From: Peristeroidobacter soli
GTDB lineage: Bacteria > Pseudomonadota > Gammaproteobacteria > Steroidobacterales > Steroidobacteraceae
DNA: 64,000 nt
Reading direction: 5' to 3'
Assembly (NCBI RefSeq): GCF_004138485.1
Contig: NZ_ML142848.1
Location: forward strand, 186,001-250,000
The number at the start of each line of letters is the position of its first letter. Positions within the stretch are counted from its first letter, which is position 1. Positions 9,661 through 18,856 of this stretch are shown in pieces. The position numbers and the translations under genes were made by a program. The notes beneath the pieces were generated by a model that saw only the letters and a program-made list of their open reading frames with translations, was not told where the DNA came from and did not search any database.

Positions 9661-11213
9661 CGACGCTGACCAGAATCAGCGACTATGTGAGCTGGCATGC
9701 CGCTCGCGATCCGCACGCGGTTGCGCTGGTTCACGGCGAGCATCGCATTTCGTATCGCTCACTCGAGCAGCGGGTCGATCGTCTCGCCGCCGCGCTGCTG
9801 GCCGCCGGAGTGCGCAAAGGCGATCGCGTAGCCACGTTGTCGACGCCTCATCCCGATTTCGTGGTGAGCCTGCTCGCCGCAACTTCCATCGGCGCCATCT
9901 GGCTGGGATTGAACCCGCGCTATCGCCTGCCCGAGTTGCAGCACTGTGTGGTCGACGCGGCTGCAAAGCTCCTGCTTGCACGCCGCGATCTGCTCGGCCG
10001 CTGCTACGACACCGAAATCGATGCACTTCGCGCGTCGTCTGAATCGCTCGAGCAGGTCGTTCTGTTCGACGACCCGAGTGAGCGAGCATTTCTCGACCGC
10101 GGCAACTGCATCGATGCGCGACAGCTGGAGCAGGCACGCGCTGATGTCGACAGCCGGGATCCGTGCCTGCTCGTCTACACCTCGGGCTCGACCGGCACAC
10201 CCAAAGGCGCCCTGCTCCATCACAGCGGCATCGTCGATTTCGCAATGCTCTGCAATTCGCTCTGGCCGCTCTCGCCCCACCGGGTCATCAACTATTTCCC
10301 CATCAATCACATCGGCAGCGTCGTCGATTGCATGATGCCTTGCCTGGTGGCCGGTGGCACACAGGTCATGCTCGAGCAATTCGATCCGGCGGTGTGTCTC
10401 GAACTGATCGAGCGTGAGCGCGTCACGCTGTGGGGTTCCGTGCCGAGTGTGTTCCAAATGCAGCTGGAGCTGCCGAACTTTGCGCAGTTCGATCTCTCTT
10501 CCGTGCAGCTGATCGCCTGGGGAGGCGCGGCGATGCCCCGCGAAACCATCGAACGCCTCAGAGCCCTATGCTCAAAACTCGCGACCAACTACGGCATGAC
10601 GGAAACCTCCAGCGCGATTACCATGGTCGAGCCCACGGACGACCTCGACGTTCTCGCGAACACCGTGGGCCACCCGAGGCCCGGCTCGGAAGTTCGACTG
10701 GTCGACGACCAGGGCCGCCCGATCCCAATCGGCCATCCCGGGGAAATCCAGGTGCGCTCCCGATGTAACTTTCTCGGTTACTGGCAGCGACCGGACGCCA
10801 CCGCCGCTGCATTCACATCCGACGGCTTCTTCCGCACCGGTGACCTTGGCGAACAACGATCCGACGGACGAATCCGGCTGATCGGGCGTTTGAAAGAGAT
10901 GTACAAGTCCGGCGGCTACAACGTGTATCCGCGGGAAGTGGAAACTGTGATCGAAGCGCATCCCAGTGTAGCGAGCGCCGCGGTCGTCTCCATTCCGGAT
11001 CCCCTTTGGCAGGAAGTCGGGGTCGCCTACGTCGTGGCCCGTGAATCGATCACGACACAACAGATCGAACAGTACTGTCGCGACCGGCTCGCGAACTACA
11101 AATTGCCCAAGCGCATAGTCCTGGTTGCCGAGCTGCCACTGCTCCCGATCGGCAAGGTCGATAAGCGCACACTGCGCGATTGGGCCGAGCGCGGCGTCAC
11201 CCATAAAGACTGA
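9657..11213 (+). CDS. Acyl-CoA synthetase (AMP-forming)
   Basis: A 518-residue ANL-superfamily ligase that makes acyl-CoA from a carboxylic acid, ATP and CoA. The nucleotide loop is YTSGSTGTPKG, the A5 motif NYGMTETSS, the hinge FRTGDLG...IRLIGRLKEMYKSGG, and the C-terminal catalytic Lys is in LPIGKVDK. Length and domain order are standard. It is the last gene of the MaoC/transporter/ligase operon, with an ATGA overlap to the transporter. It would activate the imported acid for the dehydrogenase, hydratase and carboxyltransferase encoded in the same region. Chain-length preference cannot be inferred. Confidence 0.93.
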   Translation: MTTLTRISDYVSWHAARDPHAVALVHGEHRISYRSLEQRVDRLAAALLAAGVRKGDRVATLSTPHPDFVVSLLAATSIGAIWLGLNPRYRLPELQHCVVDAAAKLLLARRDLLGRCYDTEIDALRASSESLEQVVLFDDPSERAFLDRGNCIDARQLEQARADVDSRDPCLLVYTSGSTGTPKGALLHHSGIVDFAMLCNSLWPLSPHRVINYFPINHIGSVVDCMMPCLVAGGTQVMLEQFDPAVCLELIERERVTLWGSVPSVFQMQLELPNFAQFDLSSVQLIAWGGAAMPRETIERLRALCSKLATNYGMTETSSAITMVEPTDDLDVLANTVGHPRPGSEVRLVDDQGRPIPIGHPGEIQVRSRCNFLGYWQRPDATAAAFTSDGFFRTGDLGEQRSDGRIRLIGRLKEMYKSGGYNVYPREVETVIEAHPSVASAAVVSIPDPLWQEVGVAYVVARESITTQQIEQYCRDRLANYKLPKRIVLVAELPLLPIGKVDKRTLRDWAERGVTHKD

Positions 11214-11361
11214 CGGCGTCCTCAGCGATAGAGGTATACGAACCCGCCACAGATGGATATCGGAGGGTTTCACTCACGGCTGAACCAGCGCCGTGCGGGC
11301 AGACCGCAATTGGAGCCTGACGATTGGCAAGGTGAACCTCCCGACGTAAAGTGGCCCCACC

Positions 11362-12123
11362 ATGACCTGGTCAGCCAAACAATACAGTACTTTCGAGGAT
11401 GAGCGCACCCGCCCCTCGCGGGACCTGGTCAACGCCATTGCACTGGATCACGTCGCTACCGCTGTCGATCTCGGCTGCGGTCCCGGCAATTCGACCGAGG
11501 TGCTCGCTCGACGCTATCCGTCGGCGATCATCAGCGGCATCGACAGCTCGGAGGATATGATCGACAGCGCGAGACGGCGGCTACCGCAGCTCGCATTCGA
11601 AGTTGCCGACATCGCAACCTGGCACGCGCCGCGCCCGCTGGATGTCATCCTCGCCAATGCTTCGCTCCAATGGTTGCCGGACCACGGATCTCTGTATCCG
11701 CGACTGGTCTCACAACTGACCGAGGGTGGATGCCTCGCGATCCAGACGCCGGACAATCTCAACGAGCCCGCGCATCGAATCGCACGGCAGGTTGCCACCG
11801 AGGGCGCCTGGGCAAACAAGATCGGACACGTCACTCATCCCGAGCGCCATGATGCGCGCTGGTACTACTCGCTGCTCCAGCCCATCTGCAGTCGCGTCGA
11901 CGTGTGGCAAACCACGTACTTCCATCCGCTGCAAAATCATCGGGCCCTGGTCGAGTGGTTCAAAGGCTCCGCATTGCGTCCCTTCCTGGCGCCGTTGACG
12001 CCCGATGAGCAGCAAACATTTCTGGCGACCTATGAGCGAGAGATGACCACCGCCTACCCCGCGCTCGAATCGGGACGGGTGCTGCTGCCATTTCCCCGGC
12101 TGTTCCTCCTGGCCACGCGCTGA
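11362..12123 (+). CDS. tam: Trans-aconitate 2-methyltransferase
   Basis: A 253-residue class I SAM-dependent methyltransferase closely resembling Tam (E. coli enzyme 252 residues), which methylates trans-aconitate, an inhibitor of aconitase. It opens with MTWSAKQYSTFEDERTRPSRDL-type sequence; SAM motif I is VDLGCGPGNSTE, and the later LQWLPDH and HPLQNH segments are family hallmarks. It is separated by 148 nt from the upstream ligase and converges with the threonine aldolase 16 nt away, so it is probably a single gene unrelated to the acyl-CoA clusters. Confidence 0.9.
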   Translation: MTWSAKQYSTFEDERTRPSRDLVNAIALDHVATAVDLGCGPGNSTEVLARRYPSAIISGIDSSEDMIDSARRRLPQLAFEVADIATWHAPRPLDVILANASLQWLPDHGSLYPRLVSQLTEGGCLAIQTPDNLNEPAHRIARQVATEGAWANKIGHVTHPERHDARWYYSLLQPICSRVDVWQTTYFHPLQNHRALVEWFKGSALRPFLAPLTPDEQQTFLATYEREMTTAYPALESGRVLLPFPRLFLLATR

Positions 12124-12139
12124 CCCGCTCCCGTCAGCT

Positions 12140-13174
12140 CTATGCGATTTTCAGCTTCCGCAACTTCTCGACCAGCGCGCTGACCTGATCGTCGCCGATA
12201 TCGAGATGCATCACGAAGCGTATCGTCGACCCGCCCATGCTGCCCGCTTTGATGCCATGGCTTTGCAGCGTCCGCAGGAAGTCCTCGGTGTTCAGGTGAG
12301 CATCGAGGGTGAAGATCACGATATTCGTTTCGACGGGCAACACACTCGACACGTACGCGAGACCTTGCAGCTCGCGTTCCAGCGTTTTCGCTCGCAGATG
12401 ATCGTCGCGCAGTCGGGCGACGTTGTGCTCCAGCGCGTATAGACCCGCCGCGGCCAGATAGCCCGCCTGCCGCATGCCTCCGCCCATCATCTTCCGAAAC
12501 CGGGCGGACTTCGCAATGAACTCGCGAGGCCCCAGCAGCAACGAGCCCGCCGGCGCCCCGAGGCCTTTTGAGAGGCAGATGGAAATCGTGTCGAACACGC
12601 GGCCGTAGTCGCGTGGCGATTCGTTACGGGCAACGATGGCGTTGAAGACTCTCGCGCCGTCCAGATGCAATGCCAGCTCACGCTCATCGCAGACACCACG
12701 GATTCGTTCCAGCTCGGCAAAGTCCCAGCAGGCACCGCCGCCTTTGTTCACCGTGTTCTCCACTACGACGAGTCGCGACCACGCGGCGTGCACGTCAGTC
12801 CGGGAATTGACTTGGGATCGGACCTGTTCCGCCGTGAATCGCCCGCGATCGCCCTTCAACAAGCGCACCGACGCGCCGCTGTTGGCGGCGATGCCACCGA
12901 CTTCGTACAGGTACACGTGCGACAGCTCATCGCAAATGACCTCGTCGCCCGGGCGCGTGTGCACCCGGATGCCGATCTGATTGGTCATGGTTCCGGACGG
13001 ACAGAACAGCGCCGCTTCCATTCCGAACAGATCGGCCGCCTTGCTCTGGAGCGCATTGACAGTTTCGTCTTCGCCGTAGACGTCGTCGCCGACTTCGGCG
13101 GACATCATTGCTTCCAGCATGGCTGGGGTCGGGCGCGTGACGGTATCGCTGCGGGCATCGATGATCTGGGACAT
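12140..13174 (-). CDS. ltaE: Low-specificity L-threonine aldolase
   Basis: A 344-residue PLP enzyme of the threonine aldolase/GLY1 family, cleaving L-threonine or L-allo-threonine to glycine and acetaldehyde in the cytoplasm. The start at 13174 (MSQIIDARSDTVTRPT) has GGAGAG upstream. Family landmarks are RSDTVTRPTPAML, VGDDVYGEDETVN, the HLDGARVFNA segment and the PLP lysine in ICLSKGLGAPAGS. Size is normal. It is 87 nt downstream of the glycosidase gene on the same strand and may be weakly co-transcribed, but no functional link is evident. The gene symbol is by family resemblance. Confidence 0.92.
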   Translation of the reverse strand: MSQIIDARSDTVTRPTPAMLEAMMSAEVGDDVYGEDETVNALQSKAADLFGMEAALFCPSGTMTNQIGIRVHTRPGDEVICDELSHVYLYEVGGIAANSGASVRLLKGDRGRFTAEQVRSQVNSRTDVHAAWSRLVVVENTVNKGGGACWDFAELERIRGVCDERELALHLDGARVFNAIVARNESPRDYGRVFDTISICLSKGLGAPAGSLLLGPREFIAKSARFRKMMGGGMRQAGYLAAAGLYALEHNVARLRDDHLRAKTLERELQGLAYVSSVLPVETNIVIFTLDAHLNTEDFLRTLQSHGIKAGSMGGSTIRFVMHLDIGDDQVSALVEKLRKLKIA

Positions 13175-13261
13175 CAGGGGCTCTCCGTGGGGCCCGGCGA
13201 TGCTAACGACGCGGTGCGCCGCGAGCAAGGCAGACACCTGATTCCCGGCACCTTCTATGGC

Positions 13262-16018
13262 TCAGATCCGCTTCGCGACAGGTGCGACCGGCTCGTGCCT
13301 GCGCTCCTTCACCTCCTTCATCACGGCGCGCGCGCCGCTCTCGAGCAACTGGTCGGCCGGCAGGAGGGCGAACAGTTGCATGATGCGGGCGATGATGCCC
13401 GTCCACCCCGTTTGATGGCTCGCGCCGAGTCCGGCGCCGTTGTCGCCATGGAAGTACTCGTAGAACTGAATGTAGTCGCGCCAGTGCGGATCGGTTTGAA
13501 ACTTTTCAGTGCCGCCGTAAACGGGGCGTCGGCCGTTCGCGTCGCGCTGAAAGATCGCAGCGAGCCTTCGTGCCAGCTCCTCCGCCACCTGGTATAGATT
13601 CATGTGCCGCCCGGAGCCCGTCGGGCACTCCACGGTGAAGTCCTCTCCGTAGTACGTGTAGTACTGAATCAATGCGCGAATGATCAGTCCATTCACCGGC
13701 ATCCAGATCGGGCCACGCCAATTGGAATTGCCCCCAAACATGCCGTTGTCGGATTCCGCCGGCAGGTAGCCGACCCGATACTCCTGCCCGCCGACCCAGA
13801 ATTGATAGGGCCGATCCAAATGGGCTCTGGACAGCGAACGAATCCCGTAGGGACTGAAAAATTCGCGCTCATCCAGCATGCGCGCCAGCACGCGTCGCAG
13901 CCGGGTCTCATCGAGAATGGAGGCCATCAGTCTGCCGTGCTGGCCGCGACTGCTCGGATCGTGGATGGCGCTCATCAGCTCGGGATGCGACACCAGAAAA
14001 TCGCGCAGCGCGTGCCCCACTTCGGGATACTTTTCCACCAGCCGTCCATCGAAAACCGTGACCGCGCAGAACGGCAGCAATCCCACCATCGAGCGAACTT
14101 TCAGTCGCTGAGCCGTGCCATCGGGCAGCTGCAACACGTCGTAAAAGAATCCATCGTCCTCATCCCACATGCCGACGCCGTCCTGCGACGTCACCATCGA
14201 GGCTGCGATCCACAGAAAATGCTCGGCGAACTTGGTACACATCCGGATGTAAGTCGGTCGCGCCAGGGTCAGCTCGATGGCGATCTCCAGCATGTTCTGA
14301 CAGAACAGCGCCATCCACGCCGTGCCATCGGCTTGTTCCAGATGACCGCCGGTGGGCAACGGCGCGCTGCGATCGAACACACCGATGTTGTCGAGGCCGA
14401 GGAAGCCGCCCTCGAATACGTTCTTGCCGTCGCGATCCTTGCGGTTCACCCACCAGGTGAAGTTCAACAGCAGCGCATGGAAAGAGCGCTCCAGCCAATC
14501 GACATCGCCGCTGCCGCGCGTTGCCGCCTCGAGCCGATACGTGAAGATCGTCGACCACGCATGCACCGGCGGATTCACGTCACCGAAGTTCCACTCGTAC
14601 GCGGGCAATTGGCCGCTCGGGTGCAGGTACGTGGCCTGTAACATCAGGTCCAGCTGCTGCTTGCCGAAGTCTTCGTCCACCAGCGTCAGCGCCAGAATAT
14701 GGAATGCGAGGTCCCAGGCTGCGTACCACGGATATTCCCATTTGTCCGGCATCGAAATGATGTCGGCGTTGTGCATGTGGCGCCACTGCGAATTGCGCGG
14801 TATCTGCCGGCCGAAGTTGCGACGCTCCTGCACCCAGGCCGCGATGTCGTAGTAGTAGAACTGCTTCGACCAGAGCATGCCCGCCAACGCCTGACGGACG
14901 ATGCTCCTGGCATCGTCGTCGAGCGAGCGGGGAATGACGCTCGCGTAGAATTCGTCCGCCTCCTGCTTGCGTTCGTTGCACGCATCGTCGAAGTTCGTTG
15001 CAAACATCTCGTTGGATCGATCCCGAGACGAAACGATCTGCGCCGGCGCGCGCTCACATAGACGCAACCGCACGACCTGCGATTCGCCCGCGCCCACCTC
15101 GATCGTGTAGTGCACCGCTGCCTTGGTCCCGAAACGCTCGGGATTGACCGCTTCCGAACGGCCGTGCACGATGTAATCGTTGATGCCGTCCTTGACATAC
15201 GGCGTGCGGTTCGGCTGCCCCTGCAGACGCTCGCTGTTGGTCTCATTCTCGGTGAACAACAGCTCGGCGGGCCGTTCGCTATAGATGAATCGCTCACCCA
15301 GCTGGGGATGTGAAACCCGGATCACGTTGCCCGACGCACCGGTCGAGATCCGTCGCAGCACCGGCCGGGGGCTGGTGCCGTACGGCGTCCAGGTGTTACG
15401 GAACCAGAAAGTCGGCAGCAGATGCAAAGCGGCTGCGTCCGGGCCGCGATTGCAGACAGTGATCTGCATCAGGAGGTCTTCGGGCGACGCCTTGGCGTAC
15501 TCGACGAACACGTCGAAGTAGCGGTCCTCGTTGAAAATGCCCGTGTCCAGCAATTCATATTCGAACTCGTCACGACGCCGCGCGCGATTGGTGTGCACCA
15601 GATCGTCGTAGGGGTAGGCGCGCTGCGGATATTTGTATAGATACTTCAGATACGAGTGGGTCGGCGTCGAATCGAGATAGAAGTAATATTCCTTCACGTC
15701 CTCGCCGTGATTGCCTTCGCTGTTGGTCAGACCGAACAGCCGTTCCTTGATGATGGGGTCGGTGCCATTCCACAACGCCAGCGCCACGCAGAGTTGCTGG
15801 CGGTCATCGCACAAGCCCGCCATGCCGTCCTCGCCCCAGTGGTAAGCGTAGGAACGCGCTTGATCGTGAGTCAGGTGATTCCACGCATCGCCGCTGTCGC
15901 TGTAATCCTCGCGCACCGTTCCCCATTGGCGCTCACTCAAGTACGGCCCCCAGCGACGCCAGGCCGCAATCCCCGCGCGGGCAGCTCGCAAACGATGAGA
16001 CTCGGCGTCGGCACTCAT
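13262..16018 (-). CDS. GH63/MGH1-like glycoside hydrolase
   Basis: A 918-residue (alpha/alpha)6-barrel glycosidase of the large bacterial 'glucosidase' group related to GH63 and mannosylglycerate hydrolase. The N-terminal part carries the group's RWGPYLSERQWGTVREDYS and HGEDVKEYYFYLD segments. The barrel has WEYPWYAAWDLAFH, EWNFGDVNPPVHAW, the glycine-rich FEGGFLGLDNIGVFDRS and GTAWMALFCQNML. The C-terminal WRGPIWMPVNGLI and H-Q-T-G-W segments are also typical. There is no signal peptide, so it should be cytoplasmic. Members are thought to trim alpha-glucosides or glucosylglycerate-like osmolytes; the exact substrate is unknown. It follows a small outer-membrane protein gene by 12 nt. Confidence 0.82.
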   Translation of the reverse strand: MSADAESHRLRAARAGIAAWRRWGPYLSERQWGTVREDYSDSGDAWNHLTHDQARSYAYHWGEDGMAGLCDDRQQLCVALALWNGTDPIIKERLFGLTNSEGNHGEDVKEYYFYLDSTPTHSYLKYLYKYPQRAYPYDDLVHTNRARRRDEFEYELLDTGIFNEDRYFDVFVEYAKASPEDLLMQITVCNRGPDAAALHLLPTFWFRNTWTPYGTSPRPVLRRISTGASGNVIRVSHPQLGERFIYSERPAELLFTENETNSERLQGQPNRTPYVKDGINDYIVHGRSEAVNPERFGTKAAVHYTIEVGAGESQVVRLRLCERAPAQIVSSRDRSNEMFATNFDDACNERKQEADEFYASVIPRSLDDDARSIVRQALAGMLWSKQFYYYDIAAWVQERRNFGRQIPRNSQWRHMHNADIISMPDKWEYPWYAAWDLAFHILALTLVDEDFGKQQLDLMLQATYLHPSGQLPAYEWNFGDVNPPVHAWSTIFTYRLEAATRGSGDVDWLERSFHALLLNFTWWVNRKDRDGKNVFEGGFLGLDNIGVFDRSAPLPTGGHLEQADGTAWMALFCQNMLEIAIELTLARPTYIRMCTKFAEHFLWIAASMVTSQDGVGMWDEDDGFFYDVLQLPDGTAQRLKVRSMVGLLPFCAVTVFDGRLVEKYPEVGHALRDFLVSHPELMSAIHDPSSRGQHGRLMASILDETRLRRVLARMLDEREFFSPYGIRSLSRAHLDRPYQFWVGGQEYRVGYLPAESDNGMFGGNSNWRGPIWMPVNGLIIRALIQYYTYYGEDFTVECPTGSGRHMNLYQVAEELARRLAAIFQRDANGRRPVYGGTEKFQTDPHWRDYIQFYEYFHGDNGAGLGASHQTGWTGIIARIMQLFALLPADQLLESGARAVMKEVKERRHEPVAPVAKRI

Positions 16019-16030
16019 GAGCGCTGCTGC

Positions 16031-16867
16031 CTAGAACGAGGTGGCTATGAACAGCGTCGGACCGCTGGTCTGAATCTGCGCTTTGCCTTGCCAATCCTCT
16101 TTTGTGGACGCGACCTGGAAGCTGGTGTCGCGGTACCCCAGGCCGACGCTGAAGTGTCGCCAGGGCTGATAGATCAGGTCCACGCCGCTGCTGAACACGT
16201 CACCGTCGATATTGCCGGTGCTGAGCGAGAGCCGATCCACGCGCATGTTCAACAGCCACCGATCCGCCAGCGCCACGCGCGCATAAAGAGTGATGAACGG
16301 CAGCGGTGCCGTCTGGCTGGCGAAATCGGAGCCGAGATTTCTGGTCGACAGTCCCGCCTCCAGCCTGGCGACGTGCGCGCCCAGACCGAGGCCGACTTCC
16401 TTATCCTTGCTGCGAAAGAACGCGTAGCCGACGCTGACCCTGAAATCCTCGAAGTTGAAGGTGGCAGTGGCGACCGAATTGATCGGAATGTTCAGGTTGC
16501 CCCAGTCGATGACGCGCTGGGTCTGCTTTTCGTTGCTGCGGTCCAGTTTGAAATATTCGACTTCCAGCTGCCAGCGCCGGGTGAAGTGCCAGCGCGCGTC
16601 GAACAGGCCGACGGTATCGTCCTTGGCCAGACCGAAGTCGTCCTCGAAGTCGATGAGCGTGCCGACGATGCCGCGGTTGAGGTTTGCTGTGACATTCGAC
16701 TCAGCGTAAATCGCCCCGGCACTGAAGTACCACGCGTCGGACATCAGTGGATGATCGGGAATGCATTCGTTGCATTGCTCCGCGGCTGCGGAGCGCGCGA
16801 GCGATATGAGCCCTATTGCGACCACCACCGCGACAGCGCGAGGGAATTCTTGAATTCGCATGGCCAT
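16031..16867 (-). CDS. Predicted small outer-membrane beta-barrel protein
   Basis: A 278-residue exported protein. The first 29 residues form a signal peptide ending in RSAAA-E. The mature part begins with a Cys pair (EQCNECIPDHP) and consists of alternating amphipathic strands (WYFSAGAIYAESNV, WQLEVEYFKLDR, FRVSVGYAFF, FSVGLGYRDTSFQV) ending in an aromatic residue (LFIATSF), the usual signature of an 8-12-strand barrel. No named family is recognised. It lies 12 nt upstream of the glycosidase, so the pair may form an operon. A role in outer-membrane transport or sensing is only a guess. Confidence 0.65.
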   Translation of the reverse strand: MAMRIQEFPRAVAVVVAIGLISLARSAAAEQCNECIPDHPLMSDAWYFSAGAIYAESNVTANLNRGIVGTLIDFEDDFGLAKDDTVGLFDARWHFTRRWQLEVEYFKLDRSNEKQTQRVIDWGNLNIPINSVATATFNFEDFRVSVGYAFFRSKDKEVGLGLGAHVARLEAGLSTRNLGSDFASQTAPLPFITLYARVALADRWLLNMRVDRLSLSTGNIDGDVFSSGVDLIYQPWRHFSVGLGYRDTSFQVASTKEDWQGKAQIQTSGPTLFIATSF

Positions 16868-16946
16868 CTCATGTTCGCTGCCCTCTCACAGGCTAGAGAT
16901 GCTGCAAGCGCCCGCGAATCTGTACAGCGGGCACCCATCAACGACT

Positions 16947-17558
16947 TCAGCCGCGCGCTTTGGCGGCGACGAAGCCCGGCCGGCTGCTGAGGCGCTCCCA
17001 ATAGGCGGAAATTTCCGGGCTGAACTTAGGCTCCAAGCTCAGTTTCCGGGCGAACAGCAGTGCGTAGCCGACACACAGATCGGCCATCGTGAAGCGCCCG
17101 GCGCACAGCCAGTCGCGCTGTTTCAACGTCCGGGTGAGATGACGCAGGCGGGAGAGAAACCATTGGGTGTAATCGTCCGCCGCCTGTTGCAGACGACGCT
17201 CGCCGGATTCCAACTGGGAATATCGAAAGATGATGGCCAGCGGCGTCGTCAGCGTGGCCTCGCTGCGATGAAGCCAGTCGAGCCAGAGTGGATAGTCGGG
17301 CTCATCCACCGCCACGGCCAGCGGCGTAGGACCGTAACGTGTCGCGAGGTACTGCGGGATCGCCGCGGATTCCGTCATTCGAACCTCGCCGTCGATCAGC
17401 AGCGGAATCGTGCCGAGCGGATTGTGTTCGAGATAATCGGGCTGCCGGAGACGAGGCGGAAACGGCAGCTGATGCAAGCGGTACGGCAAGCCCATTTCTT
17501 CCAGGGCCCAGAGCGCGCGAAACGAACGCGCGTCGGTGCAGTGATAGAGCTCGATCAT
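16947..17558 (-). CDS. Glutathione S-transferase family protein
   Basis: A 203-residue cytosolic-type GST. The thioredoxin-like N-terminal domain (about residues 1-80) starts MIELYHCTDARSFRALWALEEMGLPY; NPLGTIPLLIDG and MTESAAI form the cis-Pro and glutathione gamma-glutamyl sites. The helical C-terminal domain carries the N-capping stretch FTMADLCVGYALLFA. It is the last gene of the leftward TBDT / transporter / M28-like row, 11 nt after its neighbour, so it may detoxify or isomerise an intermediate of that pathway. Alternatively it is a general stress protein. Confidence 0.88.
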   Translation of the reverse strand: MIELYHCTDARSFRALWALEEMGLPYRLHQLPFPPRLRQPDYLEHNPLGTIPLLIDGEVRMTESAAIPQYLATRYGPTPLAVAVDEPDYPLWLDWLHRSEATLTTPLAIIFRYSQLESGERRLQQAADDYTQWFLSRLRHLTRTLKQRDWLCAGRFTMADLCVGYALLFARKLSLEPKFSPEISAYWERLSSRPGFVAAKARG

Positions 17559-17569
17559 CGCCGGTGTCG

Positions 17570-18856
17570 TCAGATCAGCCTTTCAATGAAATGTTGAAAC
17601 GCGACGGCGGTCGAAGCGACGCTGGCTGCGGATACGCAGCGTGCGTCGTCTTCGGCAACGTGGTGATAGCGATGAATGCCAAACACCCCGGCGGCCGGCG
17701 CATAACCCGCCGCGATGATCTCAGTAAGCTCGCCCGCCGACAACGTGTCGCTCGAATAAGGCGCCTCCAGCCCGGCATGACCGGCAAACACCTCGCGAGC
17801 CAGCGGCACCAGCGCCGGGCTGAGCGACAGGAATCGTTGCGTGTCCACGCTGGGCAGCGGCCGCCACTGCCCCAGGCCTTCGTGCCAGTCGCGCGCGGCG
17901 ACGTTGGCGCCGAGATGCAGCCAGAAATGAGTATCGGCGGGCTTGGGCGTGAACGTCTTGAGCGCCTCCGCGGCGCCGAGATACTCATATTCATGCCCGG
18001 TGTTGCAGACGAAAGCGAGGTTGTGAGTTTGCACTGCCTGACTCGCCCAACGCGCCAGCCACAACCACGCGGCGACACCCGGACCGCGCTCCCCAGCGCA
18101 CACATACCAACCTGATCGCGGCGTCGACACGACCAACCAGCGCGGCTTGCCGCGATTGATCCGGCCCACAAAATTGAACGCCGGACGTTGCCCGCCATTG
18201 CCGCGAATCACCATTGTCGCCGGCGCACGGCGCATCGCCGCTGTCAGGAAAGGTGCGGCATTCTCCGGCGCGATCAATGCAACGGGGCCGCCAAACATCG
18301 GAGCGCGACCGTCCGCATTCAGCGCGATGATCTTGCCCGTGGGACCGTTGGTGATCACGACGGCGGCCTTGGCCCCCGCCGCGAACGCGGCAGTGATCGG
18401 TTCGCGAATCGGCTTCGCAAGCGCCGACGACCAACGCCCGAACGGCAAGTCCAGCAATGCGATCGCGCCCGCGAGCGAAGCCTCAGCTCGGCCGGCTGGA
18501 TCGATGTGCACCAGCGGGCCGGTGATTCCATCAGGCCCGGTCTGGACGACGATGGGCTGCGGCCAGAGCGCTGCCTTGGAATCTCCGCAGATCAGTTCGC
18601 TGCGCGCCGGTTCGAAGAAGGGCGTCGCGAACTCCTGTCGCTCGACCTGGTAGCCCAAGCCCTCCAACTCCGCAGCCAGCCAGTGACCGCAAGCGGTATC
18701 CCCCGCTCCGCCCGCCTGCTTGATGCCGAAGCCAATGTACTTGTCGAGATCGTTGGCCACCGACGCCTGCAAGTCGACGGGCGGCTTTGCCATCGCGACG
18801 GTCGCCGGAAGCACGGCGCTGCCCACGAGAAACGTTCGCCTGCTAGTGCGTGCCAT
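17570..18856 (-). CDS. Tat-exported M28-like protein with degenerate metal site
   Basis: A 428-residue protein with a twin-arginine signal (SRRTFLVG, cleavage near VAMAK). The body resembles M28 zinc aminopeptidases: an inserted protease-associated region (about 120-230) followed by the peptidase core. The metal ligands are not conserved. Where active enzymes have G-H-x-D, this has STPRSG; the D-N-x-S-G loop reads ERGPGVA; the E-E pair reads TGHEYEYLG. Only a late His in YHHVAEDD resembles the last ligand. It may be a non-catalytic binding protein or use other chemistry. The start overlaps the transporter stop by 14 nt. Fold assignment is moderate; loss of activity is inferred. Confidence 0.65.
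   Translation of the reverse strand: MARTSRRTFLVGSAVLPATVAMAKPPVDLQASVANDLDKYIGFGIKQAGGAGDTACGHWLAAELEGLGYQVERQEFATPFFEPARSELICGDSKAALWPQPIVVQTGPDGITGPLVHIDPAGRAEASLAGAIALLDLPFGRWSSALAKPIREPITAAFAAGAKAAVVITNGPTGKIIALNADGRAPMFGGPVALIAPENAAPFLTAAMRRAPATMVIRGNGGQRPAFNFVGRINRGKPRWLVVSTPRSGWYVCAGERGPGVAAWLWLARWASQAVQTHNLAFVCNTGHEYEYLGAAEALKTFTPKPADTHFWLHLGANVAARDWHEGLGQWRPLPSVDTQRFLSLSPALVPLAREVFAGHAGLEAPYSSDTLSAGELTEIIAAGYAPAAGVFGIHRYHHVAEDDARCVSAASVASTAVAFQHFIERLI

Noticed and set aside
11253-11402. A 49-codon ORF in the leader of tam
   Set aside because: Overlaps the start of tam in another frame, has no ribosome-binding site and no hydrophobic or conserved look.
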